Positions 18,693-26,694 of a stretch of DNA of 64,000 bases are shown here, in pieces. The stretch covers positions 4,402,001 to 4,466,000 of the forward strand of contig NZ_AP024651.1 of assembly GCF_019977295.1 (NCBI RefSeq), in the 5' to 3' direction. Source of the stretch: Arthrobacter sp. StoSoilB20. Lineage in GTDB: Bacteria > Actinomycetota > Actinomycetes > Actinomycetales > Micrococcaceae. The notes below the pieces were generated by a model. It made no database searches and was not told where the DNA came from. It saw nothing but the letters and a program-made list of their open reading frames with translations. Each line of letters opens with the position of its first letter. The stretch's first letter is position 1. Both the position numbers and the translations under genes were made by a program.

Positions 18693-20285
18693 ATGCAAGA
18701 CAACCTCTCCCCTTCGCCTTCCAGTCCAGCGCTGTCAAAACCGGCAACGGAGCCGGCCCATGACAGCGAAGCCTGGCTTCAACCAATTCCCGAAGCAGAA
18801 CGTACGCGCAAAGTATCCGGACAGTTCTGGATCTGGGCGGGCGCCAACCTTGCCCCCATCAACTGGGTGCTCGGCGCCCTTGGCATCCATCTGGGCCTCG
18901 GCTTCGCTGACACAGTGATTGTGCTGGTCCTGGGAAACCTGATCGGCATGCTGCTGTTCGGCTGCTTCGTCCTCCTTGGCCAAAAGACCGGCGCCACCGG
19001 AATGGTATTGGCCCGCGCCGCCTTTGGCCGCCGCGGCAACTACCTGCCGGCCGCCATCCAGGCCCTCCTGGTGATCGGCTGGTGCGCAGTGAACACCTGG
19101 ATCATCCTGGATCTGGTCATGGCCCTCTTTGGCACCCTTGGCTGGGTGGATCCCGACGCCAAGAATTACGCTTGGAAGATCGGCGTGGCCACGGCCATCA
19201 TGGCAGCACAGGTTGCCATCGCCTGGTTCGGCTACAAAGCCATAGCGGCCTTTGAAAAATGGACCGTCCCGCCCACCATCATCATCCTGGCGGTCATGTC
19301 CTGCGTGGCCTGGTTCGGCATGAAGATCGACTGGGGCTACGCAGGACCGGCCGGCAACATCCTGGAAGGCTCCGAGCGCATTGCCGCCATGAGCGCTGTG
19401 ATGACGGCCATCGGAATCGGCTGGGGAATCACCTGGTTCACCTACGCCGCCGACTACTCCCGCTTCGTCAGCACCTCCGTTCCCAAGCGCAAGGTCTACC
19501 TTGCCTCGGTCCTGGGCCAGTTCATCCCGGTGGTGTGGCTCGGTGTCCTCGGTGCCAGCCTTGCCACCAACAGCGGCGAAATCGACCCCGGAAAACTGAT
19601 CGTCCAGAACTTCGGCGTCATGGCCCTGCCTGTCCTGCTCATGGTGCTGCACGGCCCCATCGCCACCAACATCCTGAACATCTACACCTTTTCCGTGGCG
19701 ACACAGGCCCTGGACATCAAGATCAGCCGCCGAAAGCTGAACCTGTTCGTGGGCGCCTTCTCGCTCATCGCCGTCGTGTTCTTCATCTTCCAAGAGGACT
19801 TCGCTGCCGTACTCGATGCCTGGCTGATCGGTCTGGTTGCCTGGGTTGCGGCGTGGGGCGGGGTCATGCTGGTCCACTACTTCTGGCTGGAAAAGCGTTG
19901 GCCCGCCAAGGTTGACCGCCTCTTTGATCCAGTAGGAACACGCCGCTTGCCCGTCATCAACTGGGCCGGAATCGTCTCGCTGCTGGTAGGCATCTTCTCC
20001 ACCTGGTTGTTCATGTACGGCCTTGTTCCCGCCATGCAGGGACCCATCGCCGTGGCCCTGGGCGGCTGGGACCTCTCCTGGCTGGCCGGCGGACTCACCA
20101 GCGCGGCCGCCTACGCAATCCTCGGCCCACGGGCCCACAAGAAATACCTCCTGGCCGAGTCCAACCACGTCTCCGCCACGGCGCCCGCCGCCACGGACGC
20201 CGCCACGATGCCCGTCGTCACAGACCCCGTCGCCACCGATCCGGCGGCACCCGCACCCGCAGTTCCCGAAAGGACCACAGCATGA
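18693..20285 (+). CDS. NCS1-family nucleobase/hydantoin-type permease
   Basis: A 530-residue membrane protein with about 12 helices. Family marks include RTRKVSGQFWIWAGANLAPINWVLGALG near the N-terminus (split here for reference: WIWAGANLAP), a TGATGMVLARAAFGRRG loop and a TYAADYSRFVS segment in helix 8. NCS1 carriers of the CodB/purine-cytosine-permease branch move cytosine, purines, hydantoins or related ring compounds. An Ala/Pro/Thr-rich cytoplasmic tail of about 40 residues is unusual but not essential-looking. It overlaps the next gene by 4 nt (ATGA). The substrate should match that of the partner hydrolase; exact identity unknown. Confidence 0.85.
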   Translation: MQDNLSPSPSSPALSKPATEPAHDSEAWLQPIPEAERTRKVSGQFWIWAGANLAPINWVLGALGIHLGLGFADTVIVLVLGNLIGMLLFGCFVLLGQKTGATGMVLARAAFGRRGNYLPAAIQALLVIGWCAVNTWIILDLVMALFGTLGWVDPDAKNYAWKIGVATAIMAAQVAIAWFGYKAIAAFEKWTVPPTIIILAVMSCVAWFGMKIDWGYAGPAGNILEGSERIAAMSAVMTAIGIGWGITWFTYAADYSRFVSTSVPKRKVYLASVLGQFIPVVWLGVLGASLATNSGEIDPGKLIVQNFGVMALPVLLMVLHGPIATNILNIYTFSVATQALDIKISRRKLNLFVGAFSLIAVVFFIFQEDFAAVLDAWLIGLVAWVAAWGGVMLVHYFWLEKRWPAKVDRLFDPVGTRRLPVINWAGIVSLLVGIFSTWLFMYGLVPAMQGPIAVALGGWDLSWLAGGLTSAAAYAILGPRAHKKYLLAESNHVSATAPAATDAATMPVVTDPVATDPAAPAPAVPERTTA

Positions 20286-21241
20286 ACCAGCCCGCTTTCG
20301 CTGATTCGCTCCACCCGATCACCTGGCCCGAGGGCTACCGGGCAGCTGCGTCCTTCACCTTCGACGTCGATGCCGAGTCCTGCACCATCGCCCATGATCC
20401 CTCCAGCACCAAGCGCATGTCCCTCATGAGCCACCAGTCATACGGTCCCAAGATTGCCGTGCCGCGTTTGCTTCAGATCCTTGACCGCCAGGACATCAAG
20501 GCAACGTTCTTCATTCCCGGCTTCACGGCGGAAAGCTACCCGGACGTCGTACGCAGGATCGCCGATGGCGGGCATGAGATCGCGCACCACGGCTACCTTC
20601 ACGAGCCCATGCAGGGCATCGACGCCGCCACTGAAGCCAGCTACCTTGACCGGGGCCTCGAGGCCCTGGCGAAGGTTGCGGGCGTCCGGCCCGTTGGTTA
20701 CCGGGCGCCCTGGTGGGAGCTGAACTGGCAGTCCCCGGCACTGCTGGCGGACCGCGGCTTCCTCTACGACTCAAGCCTGCTCGACGGCGACGCCCCCTAC
20801 CGCATGTCGGTGGCCGAGGATGACTCCCGGGACATCGTGGAGATTCCCGTGGACTGGGCGCTCGATGACTGGGAGCAGTACGGGTTCTACCCCGGAGTCA
20901 CCGGCAGCGGGGTCATCGAGAGCCCGGCCAAGGCCTTGGAAATGTGGACCTTGGAGGCACAGGCCCACCATTCGCAGGGAAGCTGCTTCGTCCTGACCAA
21001 CCACCCGTTCATCTCAGGCCGGCCATCCCGTGCCGTTGCCTTGGAACAGTTGATGGAGCGGGTCAAGGATTTGGACGGCATGTGGGTCACCACACTGGCT
21101 TCCATTGCCCAACACACCATGGACACCGTGCAGGAAATCCACACGCACGCACGGATCGACATCCCGCTGTTCCCCGGCGCCGGCGCAAGCTTCCGCCCCG
21201 CACGGGTCCAGGTCCCGCTTGGAGCCCCGGCCCGTCACTAG
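20282..21241 (+). CDS. NodB-fold (polysaccharide deacetylase-like) hydrolase, probable cyclic amide/imide hydrolase
   Basis: 319 residues with the NodB homology motifs: FTFDVDAES (motif 1, metal Asp), GGHEIAHHGYLHE (motif 2, two metal His) and VGYRAPWW (motif 3). There is no signal peptide and the gene overlaps an NCS1 permease, so it works in the cytoplasm on an imported small molecule, not on cell-wall sugar. This group includes PuuE-type allantoinase and cyclic imidases. With a PucR regulator and an adjacent creatine/sarcosine locus, possible substrates are allantoin, hydantoins such as N-methylhydantoin, or cyclic imides. This is inference. Confidence 0.8.
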   Translation: MNQPAFADSLHPITWPEGYRAAASFTFDVDAESCTIAHDPSSTKRMSLMSHQSYGPKIAVPRLLQILDRQDIKATFFIPGFTAESYPDVVRRIADGGHEIAHHGYLHEPMQGIDAATEASYLDRGLEALAKVAGVRPVGYRAPWWELNWQSPALLADRGFLYDSSLLDGDAPYRMSVAEDDSRDIVEIPVDWALDDWEQYGFYPGVTGSGVIESPAKALEMWTLEAQAHHSQGSCFVLTNHPFISGRPSRAVALEQLMERVKDLDGMWVTTLASIAQHTMDTVQEIHTHARIDIPLFPGAGASFRPARVQVPLGAPARH

Positions 21242-21260
21242 CTCCCCTGCTTCACGCCCA

Positions 21261-21311
21261 GATGGCAAAAGATGACAATCCCGGAGCCCGGGATTGTCAT
21301 CTTTTGCCATC
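21261..21311. terminator. Perfect 24-bp hairpin between convergent genes
   Basis: Left arm 21261-21284 and right arm 21288-21311 are exact complements with a 3-nt loop AGC. It begins 19 nt after the NodB-fold hydrolase stop codon and lies 39 nt from the stop of the convergent DUF456 gene. There is no T-run. The right arm with the following CGCGTTTTA resembles the 99-bp repeat at 171 and 2372. Confidence 0.7.
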
Positions 21312-21350
21312 CCGTGACGCGTTTTAGAGGCCTGGAGGGGCCAACCGGCC

Positions 21351-21854
21351 TTAGCCGTTCACGGCGTTGATCCAGACGCCGATGATCCAGGTACTCGCCG
21401 CGGCACACGCCAGCCCGAACTCCACCAGGATGCCAATACCAGTGGCTTTGAGCGCTGCGCCGCTTGAGCGGACGGCAGTGCGGAAGTCGCGGGTCCGCTG
21501 GACCTCGCTGAGGAGGAGGCCGACGGCGAAGCCCACAAAGAGCCCCACCACGGGAATCACGAACATGCCCACCACGCCCAACACCACGCCGATCAGCACT
21601 GACCGGTTGGGGATGCCATGCTGCTTCAGTTTCCGACCGGTAAGTACGGCACTTGCTGCCATGCCCGCCACCACGAACAACATTCCGATGGCAAAGATCA
21701 CCCAGCCAACCGGACCTGCACCACCCCAAATGGCCCAGGCCAGCAGGCTCGCGCCGATGAGGATACTGCCCGGGAGTACAGGAATGATGGTCCCGGCAAC
21801 ACCTACCGCAATGGCCAGGCCGCACAGGATGGTCACGATAAGTTCGGCATTCAT
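21351..21854 (-). CDS. DUF456 family membrane protein
   Basis: A 167-residue protein with about five hydrophobic segments. The pattern GLAIAVGVAGTIIPVLPGSILI, then an FVGFAVGLLLSE-type segment and a Gly-rich C-terminal half, is typical of DUF456. The family function is unknown. GGTGG lies just upstream of the ATG at 21854; an in-frame GTG two codons earlier is also possible. Single gene facing the NodB-fold hydrolase. Confidence 0.8.
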   Translation of the reverse strand: MNAELIVTILCGLAIAVGVAGTIIPVLPGSILIGASLLAWAIWGGAGPVGWVIFAIGMLFVVAGMAASAVLTGRKLKQHGIPNRSVLIGVVLGVVGMFVIPVVGLFVGFAVGLLLSEVQRTRDFRTAVRSSGAALKATGIGILVEFGLACAAASTWIIGVWINAVNG

Positions 21855-21977
21855 GTCCACCAGTCTATGAGCAGCAACGCGGGGTCACTTGTGGCCCCCT
21901 TGACACGCCCAGGGGTGCAGTAACGCCCAGGGGCGCAGTAGTGACCCCGGGTTGCTTCCGCACCCATTAACCACAAA

Positions 21978-22016
21978 CGACGGCGACGCTCCCCAGCACG
22001 GGAGGCGTCGCCGTCG
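21978..22016 (-). terminator. Terminator of the malic enzyme gene
   Basis: CGACGGCGACG...CGTCGCCGTCG forms a GC-rich stem of about 16 bp with a 6-8 nt loop, 35 nt after the malic enzyme stop; on the minus strand it is followed by TTTG. Confidence 0.65.
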
Positions 22017-22050
22017 TCGGTCCAGCAGTAGTAGCCGCTACCCAGTAACG

Positions 22051-23241
22051 CTATTCTGCGACGGCGGCCGCAACCGCCGCGGTGACCGCCGGTGCCACGC
22101 GGGCATCCAGCGGGCTCGGCACGATGTAATCGGCGGAGAGGTCTTCCGCGGCCAGCTCAGCGATGGCGTTGGCAGCGGCGATCTTCATGGCGGGCGTGAT
22201 GCGGCGGGCCCGGGCATCGAGTGCGCCGCGGAAAATGCCGGGGAAGGCCAGCACGTTGTTGATCTGGTTCGGGAAGTCGCTGCGGCCGGTGGCAACAACG
22301 GCTGCGTACTTCCGGGCGACCTCGGGAAGCACTTCCGGGTCCGGGTTGGACAGGGCGAACACGATCGACTGATCGTTCATGAGCTTCAAGTGTTCTTCGT
22401 CCAGCTTGGAGGAGGAAACACCAACAAACACGTCGGCACCCGTCAGTCCCTCACCCGGGCCACCGATGACGCCACGGGGGTTGGTGCGCTGTGCCATGCG
22501 GGCCTTGACGCTGCCGGGATCGGCCACGAGGTCTGCACGGTCAGCGTTGACCACGCCCTTGGAGTCGAGCAGGATGACGTCCTTGACGCCAACAGCAAGA
22601 AGAATCTCGGCAATGGCGATGCCCGCGGCACCTGCGCCGGACACCACAACCTTGAGCCCGGCGAGTTCGCGCTGCGTGACCTTGGCGGCGTTGGTCAGGG
22701 CTGCGAGAACAACGACGGCAGTGCCATGCTGGTCATCGTGCATGACCGGGCAGTCGAGGGCTTCGATGAGCCGCTCTTCGAGTTCGAAGCAGCGCGGAGC
22801 CGAAATGTCCTCGAGGTTCACGGCGCCGAAGCTGGGGCGCAGGCGGACGAGGGTTTCGATGATCTCGTCCACGTTGGTGGTGTTGAGCACCAGCGGAATG
22901 GAGTCGAGGTCCCCGAAGGACTTGAACAGGGCGGACTTGCCTTCCATGACCGGAAGGGAGGCGCTCGGGCCAATGTTGCCAAGGCCAAGAACTGCGGTGC
23001 CATCGCTGACCACAACAACCAGGCGCTCGGCCCAAGTGTGGGTGCGGGCAAGCTCGGGATTTGCGTGGATCGCCCGGCTGACCTGGGCAACTCCGGGGGT
23101 GTAGGCGATGGAAAGATCGCGCTTGTTGTTCAGCGGTACGGTGCTGGAGATGGTCAGCTTGCCGCCTTCGTGGGCTGCGAAGATCTCTTCTTCGGTCAGT
23201 ACCAGGGCGTCGTTGTCTGTAGCAATTGTCTCGATGGACAC
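22051..23241 (-). CDS. NAD(P)-dependent malic enzyme
   Basis: Oxidative decarboxylation of malate to pyruvate. The 396-residue short bacterial form has the malic domain (LSIAYTPGVAQVSRAI, DGTAVLGLGNIGPSASLPVM, NLEDISAPRCFELE, the substrate-binding Lys in GKSALFK, and CPVMHDDQHGTAVV) and the NAD-binding domain (VVSGAGAAGIAIAEIL, TGRSDFPNQINNVLAFPGIF). No C-terminal phosphotransacetylase-like domain is present. GTG start preceded by TGAGGAGAC. Monocistronic with its own terminator. The choice between NAD and NADP cannot be read with certainty. Confidence 0.94.
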   Translation of the reverse strand: MSIETIATDNDALVLTEEEIFAAHEGGKLTISSTVPLNNKRDLSIAYTPGVAQVSRAIHANPELARTHTWAERLVVVVSDGTAVLGLGNIGPSASLPVMEGKSALFKSFGDLDSIPLVLNTTNVDEIIETLVRLRPSFGAVNLEDISAPRCFELEERLIEALDCPVMHDDQHGTAVVVLAALTNAAKVTQRELAGLKVVVSGAGAAGIAIAEILLAVGVKDVILLDSKGVVNADRADLVADPGSVKARMAQRTNPRGVIGGPGEGLTGADVFVGVSSSKLDEEHLKLMNDQSIVFALSNPDPEVLPEVARKYAAVVATGRSDFPNQINNVLAFPGIFRGALDARARRITPAMKIAAANAIAELAAEDLSADYIVPSPLDARVAPAVTAAVAAAVAE

Positions 23242-23454
23242 GTCTTTGTCTCCTCAGGCTAGCCGTGGACCCACGGCATGGTTCGGGCAGGAACAGAACT
23301 GCTGTTGCGGACCAAGGATGGCTGGTCCGGCGTTGCTTCTGCAGATAGGGGGCTGCTAGCCGCTTCGGTGTTTCCAGCCTAGGGAGCGTGAAGGGGTACA
23401 AGATTCAATACCAAGAGAGACGATTCGAGAGTAAAACGTTCAACCAGCGCAAAA

Positions 23455-23470
23455 TGTGATCTACGTCATG
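23455..23470. promoter_or_regulatory. Possible Crp/GlxR-type binding site
   Basis: TGTGATCTACGTCATG matches the TGTGA-N6-TCACA consensus in 8 of 10 fixed positions. It lies 214 bp upstream of the malic enzyme start and 52 bp from the 3' end of the TetR gene, so the malic enzyme is the only sensible target. Confidence 0.35.
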
Positions 23471-23521
23471 CGAAAAAGCGTGTTCTTGGCACCTCCGGTC
23501 TAGACCAGCAGGCGCCGGACC

Positions 23522-24130
23522 TCATTCGCCGGTCAGCAGGGAACAGGCTTTCTTCAGATCCTTCTCAGCCTCAAAAAGGGAGAGGCGACGGCACCGCACC
23601 GCTTGGACCAACCCGCTGACCAGGTGCAGCAGGATACGGGCACGCACGGAGTCCTTGCCGGGGTCCTTGCTGAGCGAGCCCACCACTTCCTCGGACAGCG
23701 CATCAATCTCCCGCAAAAGCTGCGCCGTGTCATCGTCCTTGCCGGCAGGACGGATGAGGCAGTGCTCCACACCGGGCTGCATGACCCTCAGGTGGAAGAT
23801 CTCCATCATCAAACCGGCCAGCGCATGCCCTTTGCCTTCGCGGCGACGGACGCCATCCCGGAGCTCCCGCAACTGCTGCCTGTACACGGCCAGCATCAGA
23901 TGGGCTGTTGAGGGAAAGTAGCGGTAGAGCGTGCCAAGGGGGATGTCAGCCCGGGCCGCGACGTCGGAGAGGCTCAAGGTATCAAACTGCCGCTGGGCAA
24001 ACCCTTCCGCCGTTTTCAGGATGCGGGCATAGCGCAGCTGCTGCCGCGGGGTGGTAGGCGCGGCAGCCATACGGGGCAACCCCGAGGTCAGGTCAAGGGA
24101 ATACGGTTCCAGTGAGTTTGAGGCGGGCAT
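23522..24130 (-). CDS. TetR-family transcriptional regulator
   Basis: 202 residues. The TetR helix-turn-helix (about 30-80) is clear: ILKTAEGFAQRQFDTLSLSD, ADIPLGTLYRYFPSTAHLM. The C-terminal ligand domain is not assignable (KstR-like length). ATG 24130 has AGGAG about 10 nt upstream; the frame continues upstream to 24415 but that part is Arg/Pro-rich and overlaps the promoter gap. It is divergent from the first propeller gene across 221 bp that contain a 9-bp palindrome ATCAATGAT (24203-24211). It may control itself and the propeller genes. Confidence 0.85.
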   Translation of the reverse strand: MPASNSLEPYSLDLTSGLPRMAAAPTTPRQQLRYARILKTAEGFAQRQFDTLSLSDVAARADIPLGTLYRYFPSTAHLMLAVYRQQLRELRDGVRRREGKGHALAGLMMEIFHLRVMQPGVEHCLIRPAGKDDDTAQLLREIDALSEEVVGSLSKDPGKDSVRARILLHLVSGLVQAVRCRRLSLFEAEKDLKKACSLLTGE

Positions 24131-24351
24131 TTCCGGCGATCTCCTGGCAGGCTGACAAGGAAACGGCCGGCTGGGGTCAAGGACCCGCGGCTGGCCGATC
24201 GCATCAATGATACGGGAGCTAAATGATCGTTTCCTGAGAGCCCGGCACCCACGAAAGCCCCCACGCCGCTCCCGCCCATTGGCACTCCACGCACATACAC
24301 TGCATGCAGGTCTGGAGCCCAACCGGGCACGCACACGGGAGGAACGCACAT

Positions 24352-25479
24352 ATGGGGACATTTCGACGCCGGATGGCAGCGGCGCTGCTGACCGCCGCTG
24401 TGGCGGCCATGGCACTTGGTCCCCTGCCGGCGTCGGCCGCCCAAAACAGCGGTCCCGATCCCGTCCTCAGCGGAAAAGCGTTCGTCGGCGAGAAGCTGAC
24501 CGCCGACATCGGCCCGTACACGTTCTACGGATGCGGGGGCGGGAAAGGCCCTGACTTCACGATCTACTGGACCCGGGACGGATTCCTGGTGGCCGGCGAG
24601 ACGGCACGGACCTATGCCCTCCAGCCCGACGACACCGGCGCCCGGATGGCTGCCCACGTGACCGCCAGCAAGACGGCCTGCGGCGGCGAATCGTTGCACA
24701 GCGACGAAACCAAACCCGTCGGCGCGGCCAACCGGGCAGCCGGGTTCACGGGCAGGAGCTATGAGCTGCTGGCCCGCGGCACCGACGGCGCGTTGCAGCT
24801 TTACGGCCGCAAGGGCACCGCTTGGGAGGCGGCGCGGACGGTTGGCTGGGGCTGGAACATCTTCAACCTGACGTTCTCCCCGGGCGACTTCGACGGGGAC
24901 GGCAAGGGCGATGTGATCGCACGGGACGCTGCGGGAACCCTGTACCTTTACGCCGGGGATGGAACCGGCGGCTGGAAACCGGCCCAAACCATCGGCAAGG
25001 GATGGAACGTCTTCGACACCATCGTCAGCCCCGGCGACTTCAACGGCGATGGCAACAATGACGTCCTGGCCCGTGAACCGGGCGGCGCCCTGTATCTCTA
25101 CCCGGGAAATGGCGCCGGAGGCTGGTTGGCGAGGACCGCCGTCGGGCAGGGCTGGCAAATGATGGACGCGCTGCTGACCCCTGGAGACTTCAACGGCGAT
25201 GGCAACGTGGACGTGCTGGCACGTGACCGCAGCGGTTACCTCTACTTCTATGGGGGCAATGGCGCCGGCGGCTGGACCAGGTCATGGCTGATCGGGGTTG
25301 GATGGAACGCGCTGAAAGCAGCGGGTGCCGCCGGCGACTTCGACAACGACGGTTTCAACGATGTCTACGGCGTGGACCAGCAAGGCCGTTTGGTGATCTA
25401 CTACGGCAACGGGCGGACAGGATGGCGGACCTCCGAGGTCGTCGGTAATGGTTGGGGCGCTTTCACAGCCATCTTCTAG
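24352..25479 (+). CDS. Secreted FG-GAP/VCBS-like repeat protein 1
   Basis: 375 residues. A signal peptide (RRRMAAALLTAAVAAMALG to ASAA, about 1-30) leads to an Ig-like domain with two cysteines placed to pair (FYGCGGG and KTACGG) and YWTRDGFLV. From about residue 128 comes a domain of 50-residue units of form DFxGDGxxDVLARDxxG, then LYLYxGNGxGGW, then GxGWxxFxxxxxPG. Four units carry calcium loops (DFDGDGKGD, DFNGDGNND, DFNGDGNVD, DFDNDGFND); a first unit has lost it. The end is NGWGAFTAIF. ATG 24352 follows GGGAGGAACG. No catalytic motif is seen; a carbohydrate- or surface-binding role is inferred. First of six paralogues. Confidence 0.85.
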   Translation: MGTFRRRMAAALLTAAVAAMALGPLPASAAQNSGPDPVLSGKAFVGEKLTADIGPYTFYGCGGGKGPDFTIYWTRDGFLVAGETARTYALQPDDTGARMAAHVTASKTACGGESLHSDETKPVGAANRAAGFTGRSYELLARGTDGALQLYGRKGTAWEAARTVGWGWNIFNLTFSPGDFDGDGKGDVIARDAAGTLYLYAGDGTGGWKPAQTIGKGWNVFDTIVSPGDFNGDGNNDVLAREPGGALYLYPGNGAGGWLARTAVGQGWQMMDALLTPGDFNGDGNVDVLARDRSGYLYFYGGNGAGGWTRSWLIGVGWNALKAAGAAGDFDNDGFNDVYGVDQQGRLVIYYGNGRTGWRTSEVVGNGWGAFTAIF

Positions 25480-25530
25480 AGAAATCCCAGCCGCGGTAGA
25501 ATTGGCCGCATAAAGTCTGGGGAGGACATC

Positions 25531-26679
25531 ATGAACGCACCAACGCGCCCTACGTCAGGTGTGCGCCGGGTTGTGGCTGGCATAGCAGCGGCGGTCGTCG
25601 CCGCAATCGCCTTCGCGCCGGCACCAGCCATGGCAACCATGGACCCTTCGGATCCCGTAATTCATGGAGCGCCGTTTGTCGGCTCAACGCTCACGCTTGA
25701 GATCGACCCCGCCTCCTACCGTGGTTGCGGCGCCGCCGCAGGCCCGGACTACGGCATTTACTGGACCCGCGACGGCGTTCGGGCCCAGGACCACCCGGCA
25801 TGGTGGACTTACACGCTCGATGAATCCGATCGCGGCAAGACCATCGCCGCCCACGTGGTGGCCAGCCAGAACGGGTGCGAGCCGCTGGAAGTCTCCAGCG
25901 AAGAGACCGCCCCGATCTCCGCTTCCAACAGGGCTAACGGCTTCACGGGGCGGGGCGCCTACGAACTGCTCGCCCGACGCACCGACGGCACCCTGATGAT
26001 GTATCCGCGCCTGAACAATGCCTGGGAAGCCCCGCGCACCGTTGGGCCGGGCTGGAACGGCTTTGGAACCGTGGTCTCCCCTGGTGACTTCACCGGTGAC
26101 GGGGCCAACGACATTCTTGCCAAGGACTCCGCAGGCAACCTTTTCCTCTATGCAGGAAACGGCGACGGCGGTTTCCTCGCCGGCCGCCAGGCAGGCAGCG
26201 GCTGGAACGCCTTCACCTCGATCGTTGCACCGGGCGACTTCAACGGTGACGGCACCAACGACGTCCTGGCCCGCGACTCCAGCGGCCTCCTGTACCTCTA
26301 CCCGGGCAACGGCAAGGGCGGCTGGCTCAGCCGTTCCGTGGTGGGCAGCGGCTGGAACGCCGTCAACAACATCATCACCCCCGGCGACTTCAATGGCGAC
26401 CACAACGTCGACATCCTGGCACGGGACGCCGCCGGGGCCTTGCGCCTCTACAAAGGCAACGGGGCAGGCGGCTGGGCCGGCATGACCGTGGTTGGCCAGG
26501 GCTGGGGCGCCATGTCCACCATCGGCGCGGCCGGCGACATTGACGGCAACGGCAACGTAGACGTCTACGCCGTGGACGGCTCGGGTCAACTGCTCGCCTA
26601 CTACGGTGACGGCGACGGCGGCTGGAACGGTGCCGCTGCCATCGGCTGGGGCTGGGGCGGGTTCAACGCAGTCTTCTAA
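25531..26679 (+). CDS. Secreted FG-GAP/VCBS-like repeat protein 2
   Basis: 382 residues, close paralogue of protein 1 with the same architecture: signal peptide (VVAGIAAAVVAAIAFAPAPAMA), two-Cys Ig-like domain (YRGCGAA and NGCEPLE, with YWTRDGV), then the repeat domain. Calcium loops DFTGDGAND, DFNGDGTND, DFNGDHNVD and DIDGNGNVD are seen; the first unit lacks one. It ends GWGWGGFNAVF. Strong ribosome binding site GGGGAGGA before ATG 25531, 51 nt after protein 1, so probably one transcript. Confidence 0.85.
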   Translation: MNAPTRPTSGVRRVVAGIAAAVVAAIAFAPAPAMATMDPSDPVIHGAPFVGSTLTLEIDPASYRGCGAAAGPDYGIYWTRDGVRAQDHPAWWTYTLDESDRGKTIAAHVVASQNGCEPLEVSSEETAPISASNRANGFTGRGAYELLARRTDGTLMMYPRLNNAWEAPRTVGPGWNGFGTVVSPGDFTGDGANDILAKDSAGNLFLYAGNGDGGFLAGRQAGSGWNAFTSIVAPGDFNGDGTNDVLARDSSGLLYLYPGNGKGGWLSRSVVGSGWNAVNNIITPGDFNGDHNVDILARDAAGALRLYKGNGAGGWAGMTVVGQGWGAMSTIGAAGDIDGNGNVDVYAVDGSGQLLAYYGDGDGGWNGAAAIGWGWGGFNAVF

Positions 26680-26694
26680 GGATTGGGGGATTCC

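Noticed and set aside
21906..21941. 18-bp tandem duplication upstream of DUF456
   Set aside because: Two copies of a CGCCCAGGGG unit are present, but they are short, show no structure beyond that and no link to a promoter.
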